A stretch of 64,000 nucleotides of DNA, taken from positions 12,012,501-12,076,500 of the forward strand of contig CAMRHE010000021.1 in NCBI GenBank assembly GCA_947044405.1, given 5' to 3'. The DNA is from Leptodactylus fallax. Lineage: Eukaryota > Chordata > Amphibia > Anura > Leptodactylidae. Of the stretch, positions 47,629-61,796 are shown one piece after another. Below the pieces are notes generated by a model, which had not been told where the DNA came from, did no database searches, and saw nothing but the letters and a program-made list of their open reading frames with translations. Position 1 is the first letter of the stretch. Every line of letters begins with the position of its first letter. The translations under genes and the position numbers were made by a program.

Positions 47629-49017
47629 TTAAAGGGGTTGTCCAGGCATAATTTGTTATGGTTTATCCTCAGGATAGGCCACAGATACCTGATCTGTAGG
47701 GGGCTGACCCCGGACCGATCAGCTGTATGGAGCCACTTCTGATGCTCGTACTGTACACAATACAGGGCCAGAAGCAGAAAGCTCTGTCCACTGTATAAGG
47801 GCCGGGCACCTTCACTGTATCTCAGCACTTATTGAAGTCAGTAGGAGCTGAGCTGCAGTGAAGGCGCCTGGTTGCTATACAGCGGATGGAGCTTTCTGCT
47901 TCCGGCCCTGTGTTGTGTACAGAACAGGTGCCGGTGTGATGATTCTGCTTAAATATGGCTATAATTCAGAGCTGTATTTTGGTCTCTGGGTAGCGTATTT
48001 CTCTCTAGTTCCATTTACTCATAATGTGCGCAGCTATAAGCCTAGGTGTATATTGGCAGTAGTAGCACCATTGTAACAATAGGGCTTTGTATCCATCACA
48101 GCAGGGCTCCATTGTATTCCTATACAGTCCTGAGTGATCAAAGAAACATGCATTGTCCAGTCTGCACTGGTTGATCAGATATGGCTGATAACATTGTATC
48201 CTTTCACTTGGATCAGCCATATACAAAGGATCTGGACTTGAGTGCATTATTCAATCAGACTTGCTGTCGCCGGTGACCTCATTCTGGGAGGTGGCATAAA
48301 GGGTATAAAAGATGAGGTAAGAGGTCTGTGGGAGGAGATTATGCTATGGAGATTATGCTAGGGAGATGGCGCTGAGACCATCACAGACTACAGAGTTATT
48401 ACAGAGATTCTGTTGGGACTACAAGAGAACACCATGAGGAGATTTTTGTGATGAGACTACTGGACTAATGCTGAGAGACTGTGATGAGAGCATGCAGGCT
48501 GGAATATACTGTGATGCCACATGCTAGGAGTTAATGCTGAGAAGCCTCCACTGGTGATCTCACACATACCAGAGCATGTGTGAGGGTTGGACTACACAAC
48601 CACATCAAGGAGATGTGTGGTAAAGTAACTATTTCACCTTTATCCCTTTTATTTTATTTGTATTGTATCTTGTAACTAGTAACTGTTAATGCTTGCATAT
48701 ATCTCCATATCTGTTCTGAACTGTATATGTTAGATGTTAATACCGACCAATTTAGGGGTTAATAAATATATAAAATTTAGAAAGCTTGTCTTGTATTTAT
48801 CTGGTGAACCCGACATTCACTGGCGGTGAGTGTGGTTTTTATATGAAAGAAGACTCAGGTGTGGCCAAAGCGGTGTTGGCACACTGAGGATCTTTCACAG
48901 CCGGAAGTGGCTCCGAACAGCTGATGGGGCCATGTGTCAACCCTCTACCAATCAGGTATTTATGGCCTATCCTGAGCATAGGCCATAAAAAAGGTTAACA
49001 CTGGACAACCCCTTTAA
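47629..49017. mobile_element. TTAA MITE split by a solo LTR
   Basis: TTAA (47629-47632 and 49014-49017) flanks aggggttgtccaggcataat and its inverted counterpart (actggacaacccct). The inner arms pair 'tatcctcaggataggcc' with 'ggcctatcctgagcatagg', and the 'agcagaaagctctgtccact' arm with its complement near 47880. Removing the LTR (47935-48899) leaves about 415 bp, a usual MITE size. Confidence 0.8.
47930..48904 (+). mobile_element. Solo LTR (965 bp) with TATA box and poly(A) signal
   Basis: GCCGG duplications (47930-47934 and 48900-48904) flank an insert starting TGTGATGATT and ending GATCTTTCACA. On the plus strand it has a TATA box (tataaaa, 48304-48310) and AATAAA (48761-48766), placing U3, R and U5 in order. 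The 5-bp TSD and length fit an endogenous-retrovirus-like or Gypsy LTR. No internal viral coding sequence remains. Confidence 0.8.
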
Positions 49018-49190
49018 TATGCCCCACACAGTTTAATGTCCCCCCCACAGGATGTTAGCCCCCATCACTGCTCCCACACAATATAATGACCCCATCACTG
49101 TTCCCCATACAGTATGGGGGACCAGTGAAGAGGCCACTATGTGGGGGGACCAGTGAAGTGACCATAGAAAAATTTGGCCCAGACAACCCC

Positions 49191-49551
49191 TTAAAAGAGG
49201 TTGTCCATAAACTGGAGCGACCACTGTGTCGGCCGCCAGGGAGGTGTAAAAATAAGAAAATTTTAAAAAAAGCATGCTCACCTGTCCCCAGCACCCCGTT
49301 GTCCCCTGCCTGTGTCTGTTCGGTCTCATGGCGGCGCCTCATTTCTAGAAATCCTGTACCTAATTGGTCTTAGCGATCACATGAGGTGCAGGACTCCCAG
49401 CAAGGAGTCGCTGGCATGAGACTGAATGGACACTGGCAGCAGACAACGGAGTGCCGGGGACAGGTGAGTATGCTTTTTAATTTACTTATTTTTTACTTTA
49501 CACCTCCCGCCAGGTACATGGGTTGCTCCAATTCCTGGACAACCTCTTTAA
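49191..49551. mobile_element. TTAA MITE (353 bp)
   Basis: TTAA (49191-49194 and 49548-49551) flanks aagaggttgtccataaactg and the inverted 'ggacaacctct'. The inner arms pair 'actggagcgacc' with 'ggttgctccaatt' and 'gtgtctgttc' with 'gactgaatggacac'. A partial copy with the following 90 bp is at 5460-5735. Confidence 0.7.
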
Positions 49552-49911
49552 AGGATTTATCCATCTTTCTAATATTGATGGCCTGTCCTTAGGATAGGCC
49601 ATCAATATTACATCTGCGATGATACAACAGCCAGGACCTCTGCAGATCAGCTTTTCCAGGACAGTGCGGCTACAGGTAAAGGTAACAATTCTTGGAGCCA
49701 CGCTGTTCACTTGCCATACAAGGTGTAGCAGTAGGTTTAGGTAGTGCAGTGGTGCACATGGTATAATGGGTGAGCAGCATGGCTCCCTGCATGTTATTAC
49801 CTTTAGCCGCCCTGTCTCGGTACCGCTGATCTGCAGGGGTCCTGATGGTGGGCCCTTAGAAACAATTCCACTGGTGGGCCCTAGACATCCCAGTCCGACA
49901 CTGCTGTCTAA

Positions 49912-52590
49912 CCACCTAGATGTGATTGTACGTTATTGAGTTACTAAAGCAGAGGTGTTATGTTTGATCTTCCTACAGCTGTTGCTGTATAGTACATAAA
50001 CTAGTCTTCACCCAATAGAGTCAGGGATAACTGGAAATCTGGAGAACTGGAGATAGAGCCTTCAGAGGGGAAAACTGAAAAAAAAAATGCATAAAAGTCA
50101 TATTATGGCCAGAAATAGTGTTATTCCTTATGTACACACAGTTAATCCCAAGAAAGTCACCTGAAACATTAGGCACACTTTATAAGTGGCGCTGAACAGA
50201 ATGCTCCAATGTTTAAATTAAGAAAGTTAAAGGCATAGAAAAAACAATCCATGCAAGACCAGAGCAATACACATTAAATATAATTTTGATTAGAATAAAG
50301 CATATGGCCCTATAACATATAAAATAACTTTTTATAAAAAAAATACTTAACACCTTGCTAATATATCATAACAACTGCTAATAAATCATTCTACTAAAAC
50401 TAGAAATGTGAAAATGAATATATAGTGTTCCTTATACATTGTTGGGATTCTCACACTTACATGCTTTAGTATAGTGCTTTCTTATACCAATACATAACAC
50501 ATAAAAATGTTTATACTTTGGACAACCAAAAGGAAAAATCGGATGTTGGAGAGTTAGTGTTTAATAAAAAATTACACTGCGACTTTCAGAGCTATGTTTA
50601 AAGGTCATATTCTCTTCACATATCCCAGATTTCATTCTAGTTTCTTCCTTTGTCCCTCTAGAAACAAATTTAGAAAGTGAAGAATAAAGGATGAGAGAGT
50701 ATTTTTCCTGTGGTTGAAAACTGAATAAGATAGTTGAAAGTCCCTCTAGGCTCTCAAGGCTTGTGGGCAATGCAAGGCTATTTTCTGCCATTTAGCTTCT
50801 ACATTATCACTGCTCCTTTTTCTTCATTATTCTCCACTTATCCAATGCAGCATCACTACACAGTCCAAATAGAAAGTTGTAATTACCCAGCCTGCCACCT
50901 GATAGTACCCCTTCTATCATCTTTATCTCACAAGGCCTTCGTGTTTCTTCACTGGATAAAACTTGCCCATGGCAATGTCTGTGATAGCACATCTCAGAGA
51001 TACATTTAAAGTTTTCTCATTTATCTCTCCAAAATGCTGAACCCAAGCAATTATTAGACACACTTGATGGTGTGTTTGTTCAGATACGCTCCTTTGATTC
51101 CGCTTTACATCATCTTTTCCTCTTTTTTTTTTTTTTTTTACAAAAATAAGACTATTTCTGAACAAGGGCAAATAGTAATAAAAGTAATATATTTTAAGAA
51201 ATGTAGCAAAAAAGAACAAATAAGTGACAATTAAAGGTTAGATACAATGTATATAATTGCATAGCTGAGTTTGTTTTTGTTCATATAGGGGTTTCCATCA
51301 TTTTCAGATCTAGTTGCATATTGGAAGATTATACTGGAAAAGTAATTACTTCATCCTGCATTCCAGTTTATGGTAGAAAATACACCTGACAGGTTCTGCT
51401 TCCCCAGAAGATGGAACTGTGTTGCAGAGGTGTAAAAATCCAAGGTGTAATGAATTTCCATTCCATATCCATAGACTCCTAGGGAAAAAAATATAAGGGC
51501 ACCACTCCCAGAGAAATTCTACCGACACGCAAAGTACACAGTGAATATACTGTGAAACCTAAAAAATAAACAGGAGTGCTAATATAGCTTACCCAGCATA
51601 GTGATTGACGGTATAAAAAAATACACTTATTAAATCTAGACTAAAAGTCATTTTGTCGCCAAGTCATGACTCTAGGGAGATGATCAGGAGGCCCTAGGTT
51701 GTCCACATGTAACCATTGGGACATCCTGCAGACAAACAGGTCTGAACATCATTGTGTATAATCCACTTGCTCCATCTCAGTGGTCCCATTCAATCCATTA
51801 ATAGGAACAGAAACTACACATTACATTAGTGAAAAGGCTAAGAAGTGATATGTGAATGTGGTGCTAATGAAGGGTGGAAGGTTGATATTCAACCCTCTGT
51901 ATTAGCTAATGCAAACTTTGATGGAATGCTTCAAGCATTGCATCAGAACATCTGTGAGTTAGACCAATGTAGAGATTCTGCTAAAATATTGAATATTAAT
52001 GAGCTGAGATTGCAGTTCTCTACTTTAATAATTCATTTTTCTTTATCCTTAGGATCGTTCACTTTGGGTGGCTTGGCAATAAGCTAATCTCAAGGTTTCA
52101 CCCTGTTGGGATCTTGGGGGATATCTAACAACCAATGTTAATTCTGTTGTAGTGCCACCACAGGGTAACATAAGCATTCTATAGTACCCATTGAAATAAA
52201 TAAATTTGTATAATGCATGGACTTGTAGGGTCCTCCATAATTGCCGCTCTTAACTCTCAAAATTCACAGTGGGTTTTTAAACCAGACAATAACTTTGTCA
52301 CATTTTATATAGTCTAAAGTTTCTAAATTCCAGACCTATTTATAGTCAACGTGTTAGGAATGGTCTCAGATGTTCTCTTTATAAGTTATCTTTAAATTGT
52401 GATATGCTGAAGAACTGAAAATACCTCTATACAAAACCTAAGCAATACTGTTCATTTCAGTGTGTGTGGATAGTTATTTGCGATGCTTTACTTGTATTAT
52501 TGTTAATGGGGAACAACAAGGCAATCAGTTCAGAATTGGCCAGAGATGTTCAATATGCTTAGGCATCAGTAGGAATATTTCTAGATGCTT
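49912..52590. other. Repeat-poor AT-rich noncoding stretch
   Basis: No domain-bearing frame, RNA gene or element boundary was recognised. A T-run lies at 51123-51139. Short frames (e.g. 50734-51009) show no family similarity and are opposed by equal frames on the other strand. Confidence 0.5.
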
Positions 52591-52594
52591 AGCT

Positions 52595-52860
52595 ATTAGT
52601 TAGCATTGTTGTCTTGCACCACTGGAGTCCTGGGTTCGAATCCAACCAAGAACAACATCTGCAAGGAGTTTTTATGTTCTCCCTGTATTTACATGGGTTT
52701 CCCCTCCGGTGCTCCAGTTTCCTCCCACACTCCAGAGACATATTTTTAGGGAATTCAGATTGTGAGCCCTACTTGGAACAATCTTGACAATATCTGTAAA
52801 GCACTGTTGAATAAGATGGCACTTTATGAGCAAAATAGATAAATAAATAGGTAGAAATGC
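52595..52860 (+). mobile_element. tRNA-derived SINE (V-SINE-like)
   Basis: A B-box-like 'gggttcgaatccaaccaag' (about 52632) is followed by 'aacaacatctgcaaggagtt', 'gttctccctgtatttacatg', 'gtttcctcccacactccaga', 'gattgtgagccctacttgga' and a tail ending '...agataaataaatag'. This block order is that of vertebrate tRNA-head SINEs of the V-SINE type common in amphibians. The A-box end is degraded ('agttagcattgt'). Confidence 0.8.
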
Positions 52861-52903
52861 TAGTTACAGTCCAGATAAATAGAAAAGGCTAGGAGGATGA
52901 GGC

Positions 52904-53386
52904 TTAAAAGAAGTCTGTTAAGTCCAAAACCAATAATAATGTCTTGTAGGGGCCTTTAATAGGGGCATAAGCATATCTTTGCAGCCACAAACCAATAAAG
53001 AGATGCTGAAATAATCATTTTTTTATAGATATGCAAATAAGTTGCAAGTGCATCAAGATTAGGGGCTGTTTTGGGAAATTCGCCTAGAGACAGCTGTGAC
53101 AATGGCCAAGGCTGAAAATGTCATTCACAGCTACAATGGCATCATCGGGCTGCAATTCCAGAGCAGACTTGGAGCACTTGCAGCTTTCTGTAGGTAAATC
53201 TGGTAAGTCAGGTCCACCCCCATGCACTCACAGGCTGATTTGCATAAGCATTGAAAGATGATTTTTTTTTCTGCATTGCTTCATTGGTTTGTGGCGACAA
53301 AGGTATGTTTCTGCTCCCATTAAGTACCCCTACTCAGTACTATTATTGGTTTAGAAGATATTTTGAACCTGACAGACTCCCTTTAA
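52904..53386. mobile_element. TTAA MITE with long inverted arms (475 bp)
   Basis: TTAA (52904-52907 and 53383-53386) flanks inverted arms pairing 'ccaataataatgtcttgtag' with 'ctcagtactattattgg', 'gcataagcatatctttgc' with 'aaaggtatgtttctgc', and 'cagccacaaaccaataaag' with 'cattggtttgtggcg'. The outermost ends are more diverged. No coding. Confidence 0.75.
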
Positions 53387-53394
53387 ATACAAAA

Positions 53395-55600
53395 TTCCAT
53401 ATAGAGGATTCAGCAACAGCTTTTTAAATTCTTTATGGCATAAAGTGCTTCATAGATCAGCAAGTGACAGATCATTGTCTGGTTCACAATAGTGTCCATT
53501 TGTTTTTCTAACAATCATTTTAACATAATCTTGGTTCAGTGTCATTGGTCACTCGGAGAAGAAGGAAAAGATTCATGTTGGAATAGCCAAAAGTGACATT
53601 TCCCATAGAACTTTCTGTAGCATTTTATTGTAGCGACAGGTTGCAGCTGGCCTGCCTCTTGCTGTGTGCTTAGACTGGCACTTTATAATCAGAATAGAAC
53701 ACATCTAGTCTAATGGGGACAGTATAAAGAGGCCCAGGGAGTCATAGCTCCTTATTCTCTCTCCATTCTTTCCACTTTTTCTGCTGTTGCACTCTGGATA
53801 ATTGCAGTTTAATTGGGTGACAAGAAATGAAAACTGTGTCCACATTATCCAGGATTATCTATTTTTCTCGAAGCCTGCCACTGACTGAAAGAAGCCCATT
53901 TATCAGTCCAAAAGGATGAGATCAGTAGCTTCTGCCAAGCAGCAAAAAGTGTGAGAAAAGGGGTTAGACTTGAGAGAAAGAAGCCTGACAGCTAAGAAAA
54001 ATTATTTCAGTTATTTATCATGGAGAAAGTTTATCTGATTCTTTACAAAGCGCTACGAAGGCTCTGAGTGTCTTGCTTTGAGTAATGAACATTGACCAAG
54101 TTCCCTTCCTCTACCCGATTTGCTCCAGCACTGTTTCTCCTTTGTGTGGGCACAGTTCGACTTTAAAAGCCTCTTTCAGTCAGCATGAATACACTTCATT
54201 TTACCAAAAAGAACTTTGTATTGATAGCTAGAAAAAAGGAAGGTTGTTTAGAAAGGAACGGTAGACAATGAGTACAAAATGAAGAGCTTTCACTCCCCAT
54301 TATGAGCATGTCGCTCTATTCTTTTCAACTGTTTATACATTCCCAGCACAATAATGACTCTGTGCAATAATATGTTTCCCCTTTTACACTATTCAGGTTG
54401 AAAAAAGAGCCCTCACATCATGACCATGGCAATAAATACTATAGTAATGTGGGGTATAATGTCGATTTGCATTCACAGAGAAGATCAAGGTGAAACTAAA
54501 GGCCAAAAAGGAATATTCTGCTAATGTTCATTCATCGAGAGAAAGATCCAGGTAAAAGAAGGACCTTGCTTCTGCGCCACAAACCTTTTCAATTGCAGTT
54601 GCATTTGTGTGACTATTTTAGCCTAATGCACTGATTGTTAAATAGAAAGAGCAGTCTTTGAAATTGTCTACGGCTTCAAATCCCTGGCTGCAGTGTCTAA
54701 ACAGGAGTGGCTCTCATTCTGTAAGGAATAGAAGGCTTTAGTTCAGTAAGCACAATGTTCATGAAGGTTAAGAAGGATATTGTGTTCTTTCAAATGAATG
54801 TTTTTCAAGAAAAAAAATAACTCATTATCCATAAATGGCTACTGTAAATACAAAGTAAATAACTCTTCCCAGCACAATTCTGCACAAACAGGTTTTTTGA
54901 TGGAGAGGAATATAAAATGATTTTATTGTGCTATACATCTGTATACATACAAATATTGCCTTTTGAAAGACTCAATCTATCCCATAAAGCCACTGTTTAT
55001 GTCGGCCTCTCGCTGTATGTGTATATATGAATATTGAGCTTCACTAAGGAAATCTAATTCGTTTCTCTGTTTTCGACATTACGTTTTGTGGTTTCTAATT
55101 CACAGCAATTGGGCTGTTGTTACAACTTTGAATATGATATGAATGAGTTTTATTGCACTAATATCCTGTACATGAGGATGTACATTTAAATCCTGTGTTG
55201 AAAAAGAGTACAGGTTGCAAGTGAAACCGACTATATAAAGCATGTATAATGTTACACCATGTTACACAAAAACAATAGTAATATGCTTCAGGCTTTTTGA
55301 AGGTGTGGTTATGTCATTGAACAAATGTGTTATGTATATAAAGCTTTATTATTAAATTTATCTGAATGAATACACACAGATGAATTGACTATATAAAAAC
55401 TGGTTACATGCTTGGGCTGAGAATGGATAGCTTTAAGCAGGTTGACAGGTGTTGAGACACATAAATTCTCGATTGCCTAGCTCTTGTACCCATATCAGGT
55501 TATATTCACACCGCCATTTGGGACAAACAGTGGTTGTATTCTTTTTTTCTTACCTGTCAAAATAAAAATAAAATTGCATACAATTGTATGCAATGCAGCT
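53395..55600. other. Repeat-poor stretch, possible conserved noncoding DNA
   Basis: Over 2 kb with no recognisable mobile element, microsatellite or coding domain. Base composition is more even than the surrounding AT-rich spacers. This is the best candidate in the window for single-copy host sequence. Confidence 0.4.
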
Positions 55601-55601
55601 A

Positions 55602-57241
<1,640 letters not shown>

Positions 57242-57693
57242 CATCGGGACAACAGACTCAAGGACATAGTCCCCCCTCTCCTTTCCTTTCGGGAACCACC
57301 AAACCTACGGCGTATTATTGTCCGGAGTTCCCTGAAGGCCCCAACTGAAAATGGCACCTCACCTTGCCTGCAGAACAGGTGCAAGACCTGCAGTCACATC
57401 TACACTGCTGACAGTGTACCTGTCCCACAGTCACAACAGGTGCACAGAATTAGGGGGACATTTTCCTGCAAGTCTTCCAATGTGGTGTATCTCATAATGT
57501 GTGTGCAATGTCCTACCACAGGCCTATATGTGGGGGAAACAGGGCAGAGACTCAGTCAACACATGAACTCACACAGATTCACCATTAATAACAGCAGAAC
57601 AGATCTTCCAGTGGCCGCACATTTCTCCGGAGAAGAAGTCCACTCTATTGAAGATTTGCGGGTTGTGGTTTTAATGGGACATTTTAAGACACA
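57242..57693 (+). pseudogene. Penelope-like GIY-YIG endonuclease segment, duplicated and truncated
   Basis: The plus strand encodes the same residues as the minus-strand copy at 59619-60170 up to VLMGHFKTQ, then changes at about 57691 into Tc1 sequence. Visible are the Cys-rich CLQNRCKTC, the YLIMCVQC and GLYVGETGQRLSQHMNSHR block (GIY-YIG nuclease core) and the Glu-containing HSIEDLRV. Truncation removes the C-terminal tail. The amino-acid identity with the other copy indicates a recent duplication. Confidence 0.9.
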
Positions 57694-58051
57694 GGTCACA
57701 GGACAGAGGTTGAGTCAACTTTAATCCATTTCAACTGGCTGCAAGTGTGATTTAGTTATTGCCACCACCTGTTATGTGCCACAGGTAAGTAACAGGTGCT
57801 GTTAATTACACAAATTAGAGAAGCATCACATGATTTTTCAAAGGGTGCCAATACTTTTGTCCACCCCCTTTTTTATGTTTGGTGTGGAATTATATCCAAT
57901 TTGGCTTTTTGACAATTCTTTTTTTCCATTGAAGACAAATTAAATGAAGATATTATTACCAAAGCATTTCTGATTGCAATCATTTTCTGGAAGAAATTGA
58001 GTATTATCTGACAGAATTGCAGGGGTGCCAATACTTTTGGCCAGCACTGTA
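57694..58051 (-). mobile_element. Tc1 DD34E solo end fragment
   Basis: Consists of the region upstream of a minus-strand transposase start plus the complete right inverted end, finishing at 58049 with TA at 58050-58051. It begins within 'aggtcacaggacagaggttg', which shares the private 'ggtcacagg' variant with copy 3 (copies 1 and 2 have 'ggacacagg'). It lacks five to six bases ('ttttccatt' for 'gtggttttccatt'), so it is not a simple copy of copy 3's end. Confidence 0.9.
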
Positions 58052-58779
58052 AATGTCTATGGCTGCTGTCAAACACTGTCTTTTTGTTGCAGTTTTTGTG
58101 AGCCAAAGCCAGAAGTGGATTCAGAAGGAATGGGAACTACTAAGAAAGAACTCGAAACTCTCCTTCCTGCTGATTTTACTGCTGACTTTGGTGCAAAAAA
58201 CTAAAGCAAAAGCTGCCACAAATAGACTGTGATACCGGTCTAAAGGCTTATTTAAACGTCCGTTAGTTTTCACAGACCTTACAAAAAAGCCATTACAAAA
58301 CAGTTGAGATATGCTCTGTTTTAGTACATTTTGTCGACCATTCTCCTCCATGGTGAATTGAGAATGAAATTACGATAAAGGGGTTATGCTGTAAAATAGA
58401 GCATAAATTGCTGATTGTTGGTGGTCTGACTGCTGAGACCCCTGAGAATGGGGAATGTTTTACCCCTGCTATGAAAACATCTGCAGAAAAGTATCCAAAC
58501 CCCCTGGAGGACGCAGACATGCCACCATCTCGTTCACTACAATGAGAGTGCAGGAGATAGCTGAAGTCACCTAATTTCCATAACAAACAGAATTACATCA
58601 CAATATCACACCATTATAGATAACACCACTGACTTCATAAGCAAAGGACCCAAAGAACTATAAAACTTAACTTTTAATATAAATTACAATAATAAATATT
58701 TAAGACTGTCAAAAAAACAACACCAATTTAAGTGCACATAACAAACTGTGCTCTAGATAAAAGAGGAATGGGCTTACCC
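58052..58779. other. Unique spacer inside the inverted-duplication complex
   Basis: No domain, RNA gene or element end recognised. Confidence 0.45.
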
Positions 58780-59258
58780 GGACCTACTGAGAGATGTTAG
58801 AGACTCAACGGGACTTGCAGATGAAGGGCTGGTATAATTATGCCCTATCTCTCACCTATGTCCCACAGTAACTCCTGTCCTCAGTTACAGGACCACTGCT
58901 GACACAAACGCTCCTCTGCACTCAGGGTGGAGTATCTACCTCTACAGCCCTACAACTACCAAGCTCACTATGGAAAAATATGTTTGAGCAGCTTGAAGGG
59001 CTTCCACTCCCCACTGGGCTCATACTTAGAAATCCCCTGAGGATTGCCCACCCCCCACCTGGTCGGGACATGAAATGCATTGGTATGATGGAAATAAGGG
59101 AAACAGATCTAATTTGATAGGGAGATACAGGGAGAGCTCTGGGGACTGTCCTTGTTAGGACAGTAGTTATTGTGGGACATAGGTGAGAGATAGGGCATAA
59201 TTACACCAGTCCTTCATCTGCAAGTCCCGTTGAGTCCCCAACATCTCTCAGTAGGTCC
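58780..59258. mobile_element. Foldback element with ~115-bp inverted arms
   Basis: The left arm (58780-58895) and right arm (59145-59258) are inverted near-copies: 'ggacctactgagagatgtt', 'actcaacgggacttgcagat', 'taattatgccctatctctca' and 'cctatgtcccaca'. The ~250-bp centre is single-copy. The right arm ends where the Penelope-like 3' end begins (about 59260). No target duplication was identified. Confidence 0.7.
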
Positions 59259-59359
59259 GATAGTAGTATAATGTTGTACCGTGTTAGCCATAGAAAGTAG
59301 TGGAAGAGTGAAGAAATCAGGCGATACTTTTTAGAGGCTGAGTATATTTGATGGTGAGC

Positions 59360-59387
59360 TTTCGAGAGTACTAGCTCCCTTCATCAG
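59360..59387 (-). ncRNA. Hammerhead-ribozyme-like core in the PLE 3' region
   Basis: On the minus strand CTGATGA (59387-59381) and CGAAA (59364-59360) enclose gggag...ctctc, which can form a 5-bp stem II with one G-U pair and one unpaired A after CTGATGA. Penelope-like elements are known to carry hammerhead motifs in their terminal repeats. Stems I and III and the cleavage site could not be resolved here, so this is a candidate only. Confidence 0.35.
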
Positions 59388-59618
59388 ACATGGTGTTATC
59401 CAAGAAACTGAAAATTCACAAACTTTTTATACACTAAAGACATGGACCTTCAAAGGATCTTAGAATACTTAAAAAAACAAAATGCAATATAAGTAGAGAA
59501 GTTCTTTACAACAGGTCGAAAAATAAACAATCTGGAAACTTGTGGGGCATGACGGAGAGATCAGTAATTCTTGCTGTTATTTGTTTGCTATCAGGTGGTG
59601 ATTTGTGACCCTCACAGT

Positions 59619-60170
59619 TCATACATAGTGTGACATGAAACTGGCATGAATATTAAGTCCAAATTGCAGAGTTTGAAATTTTTGCATTAACTTATATTCC
59701 CATTCCTTTCTCTCCCTCTGCGTCTTAAAATGTCCCATTAAAACCACAACCCGCAAATCTTCAATAGAGTGGACTTCTTCTCCGGAGAAATGTGCGGCCA
59801 CTGGAAGATCTGTTCTGCTGTTATTAATGGTGAATCTGTGTGAGTTCATGTGTTGACTGAGTCTCTGCCCTGTTTCCCCCACATATAGGCCTGTGGTAGG
59901 ACATTGCACACACATTATGAGATACACCACATTGGAAGACTTGCAGGAAAATGTCCCCCTAATTCTGTGCACCTGTTGTGACTGTGGGACAGGTACACTG
60001 TCAGCAGTGTAGATGTGACTGCAGGTCTTGCACCTGTTCTGCAGGCAAGGTGAGGTGCCATTTTCAGTTGGGGCCTTCAGGGAACTCCGGACAATAATAC
60101 GCCGTAGGTTTGGTGGTTCCCGAAAGGAAAGGAGAGGGGGGACTATGTCCTTGAGTCTGTTGTCCCGATG
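59619..60170 (-). pseudogene. Penelope-like GIY-YIG endonuclease domain (C-terminal part of the PLE protein)
   Basis: Makes the target-site nick that primes PLE insertion. Minus-strand order: a linker RDNRLKDIVPPLLSF, the Cys motif CLQNRCKTC, SCKSSNVVYLIMCVQC, the nuclease core GLYVGETGQRLSQHMNSHR (family Tyr, Gly and Arg present), HFSGEEVHSIEDLRV (catalytic-Glu region), and a C-terminal ERKEWEYKLMQKFQTL tail with a natural stop at 59619. The frame is open to the junction with Tc1 at 60171, where it loses its link with the RT part. The apparent start codon (60197) lies in Tc1 and is artificial. Confidence 0.92.

Positions 60171-61796
<1,626 letters not shown>

Larger units (their letters stand above)
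46316..49911. mobile_element. hAT-type non-autonomous element with 8-bp TSD (3.58 kb)
   Basis: The perfect 8-bp direct repeat ctgtctaa lies at 46316-46323 and 49904-49911. The element (46324-49903) starts cagggtcggactgg and ends in the complement ccagtccgacactg (13 of 14 positions paired). Eight-bp TSDs and CAG-type ends are diagnostic of hAT. No hAT transposase is inside. It contains a minisatellite (47050-47175), a TTAA MITE (47633-49013) that carries a solo LTR, and a second TTAA MITE (49195-49547). The subterminal 'ggcccaccgg' and 'ggtgggccct' blocks are part of the ends. Confidence 0.88.
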
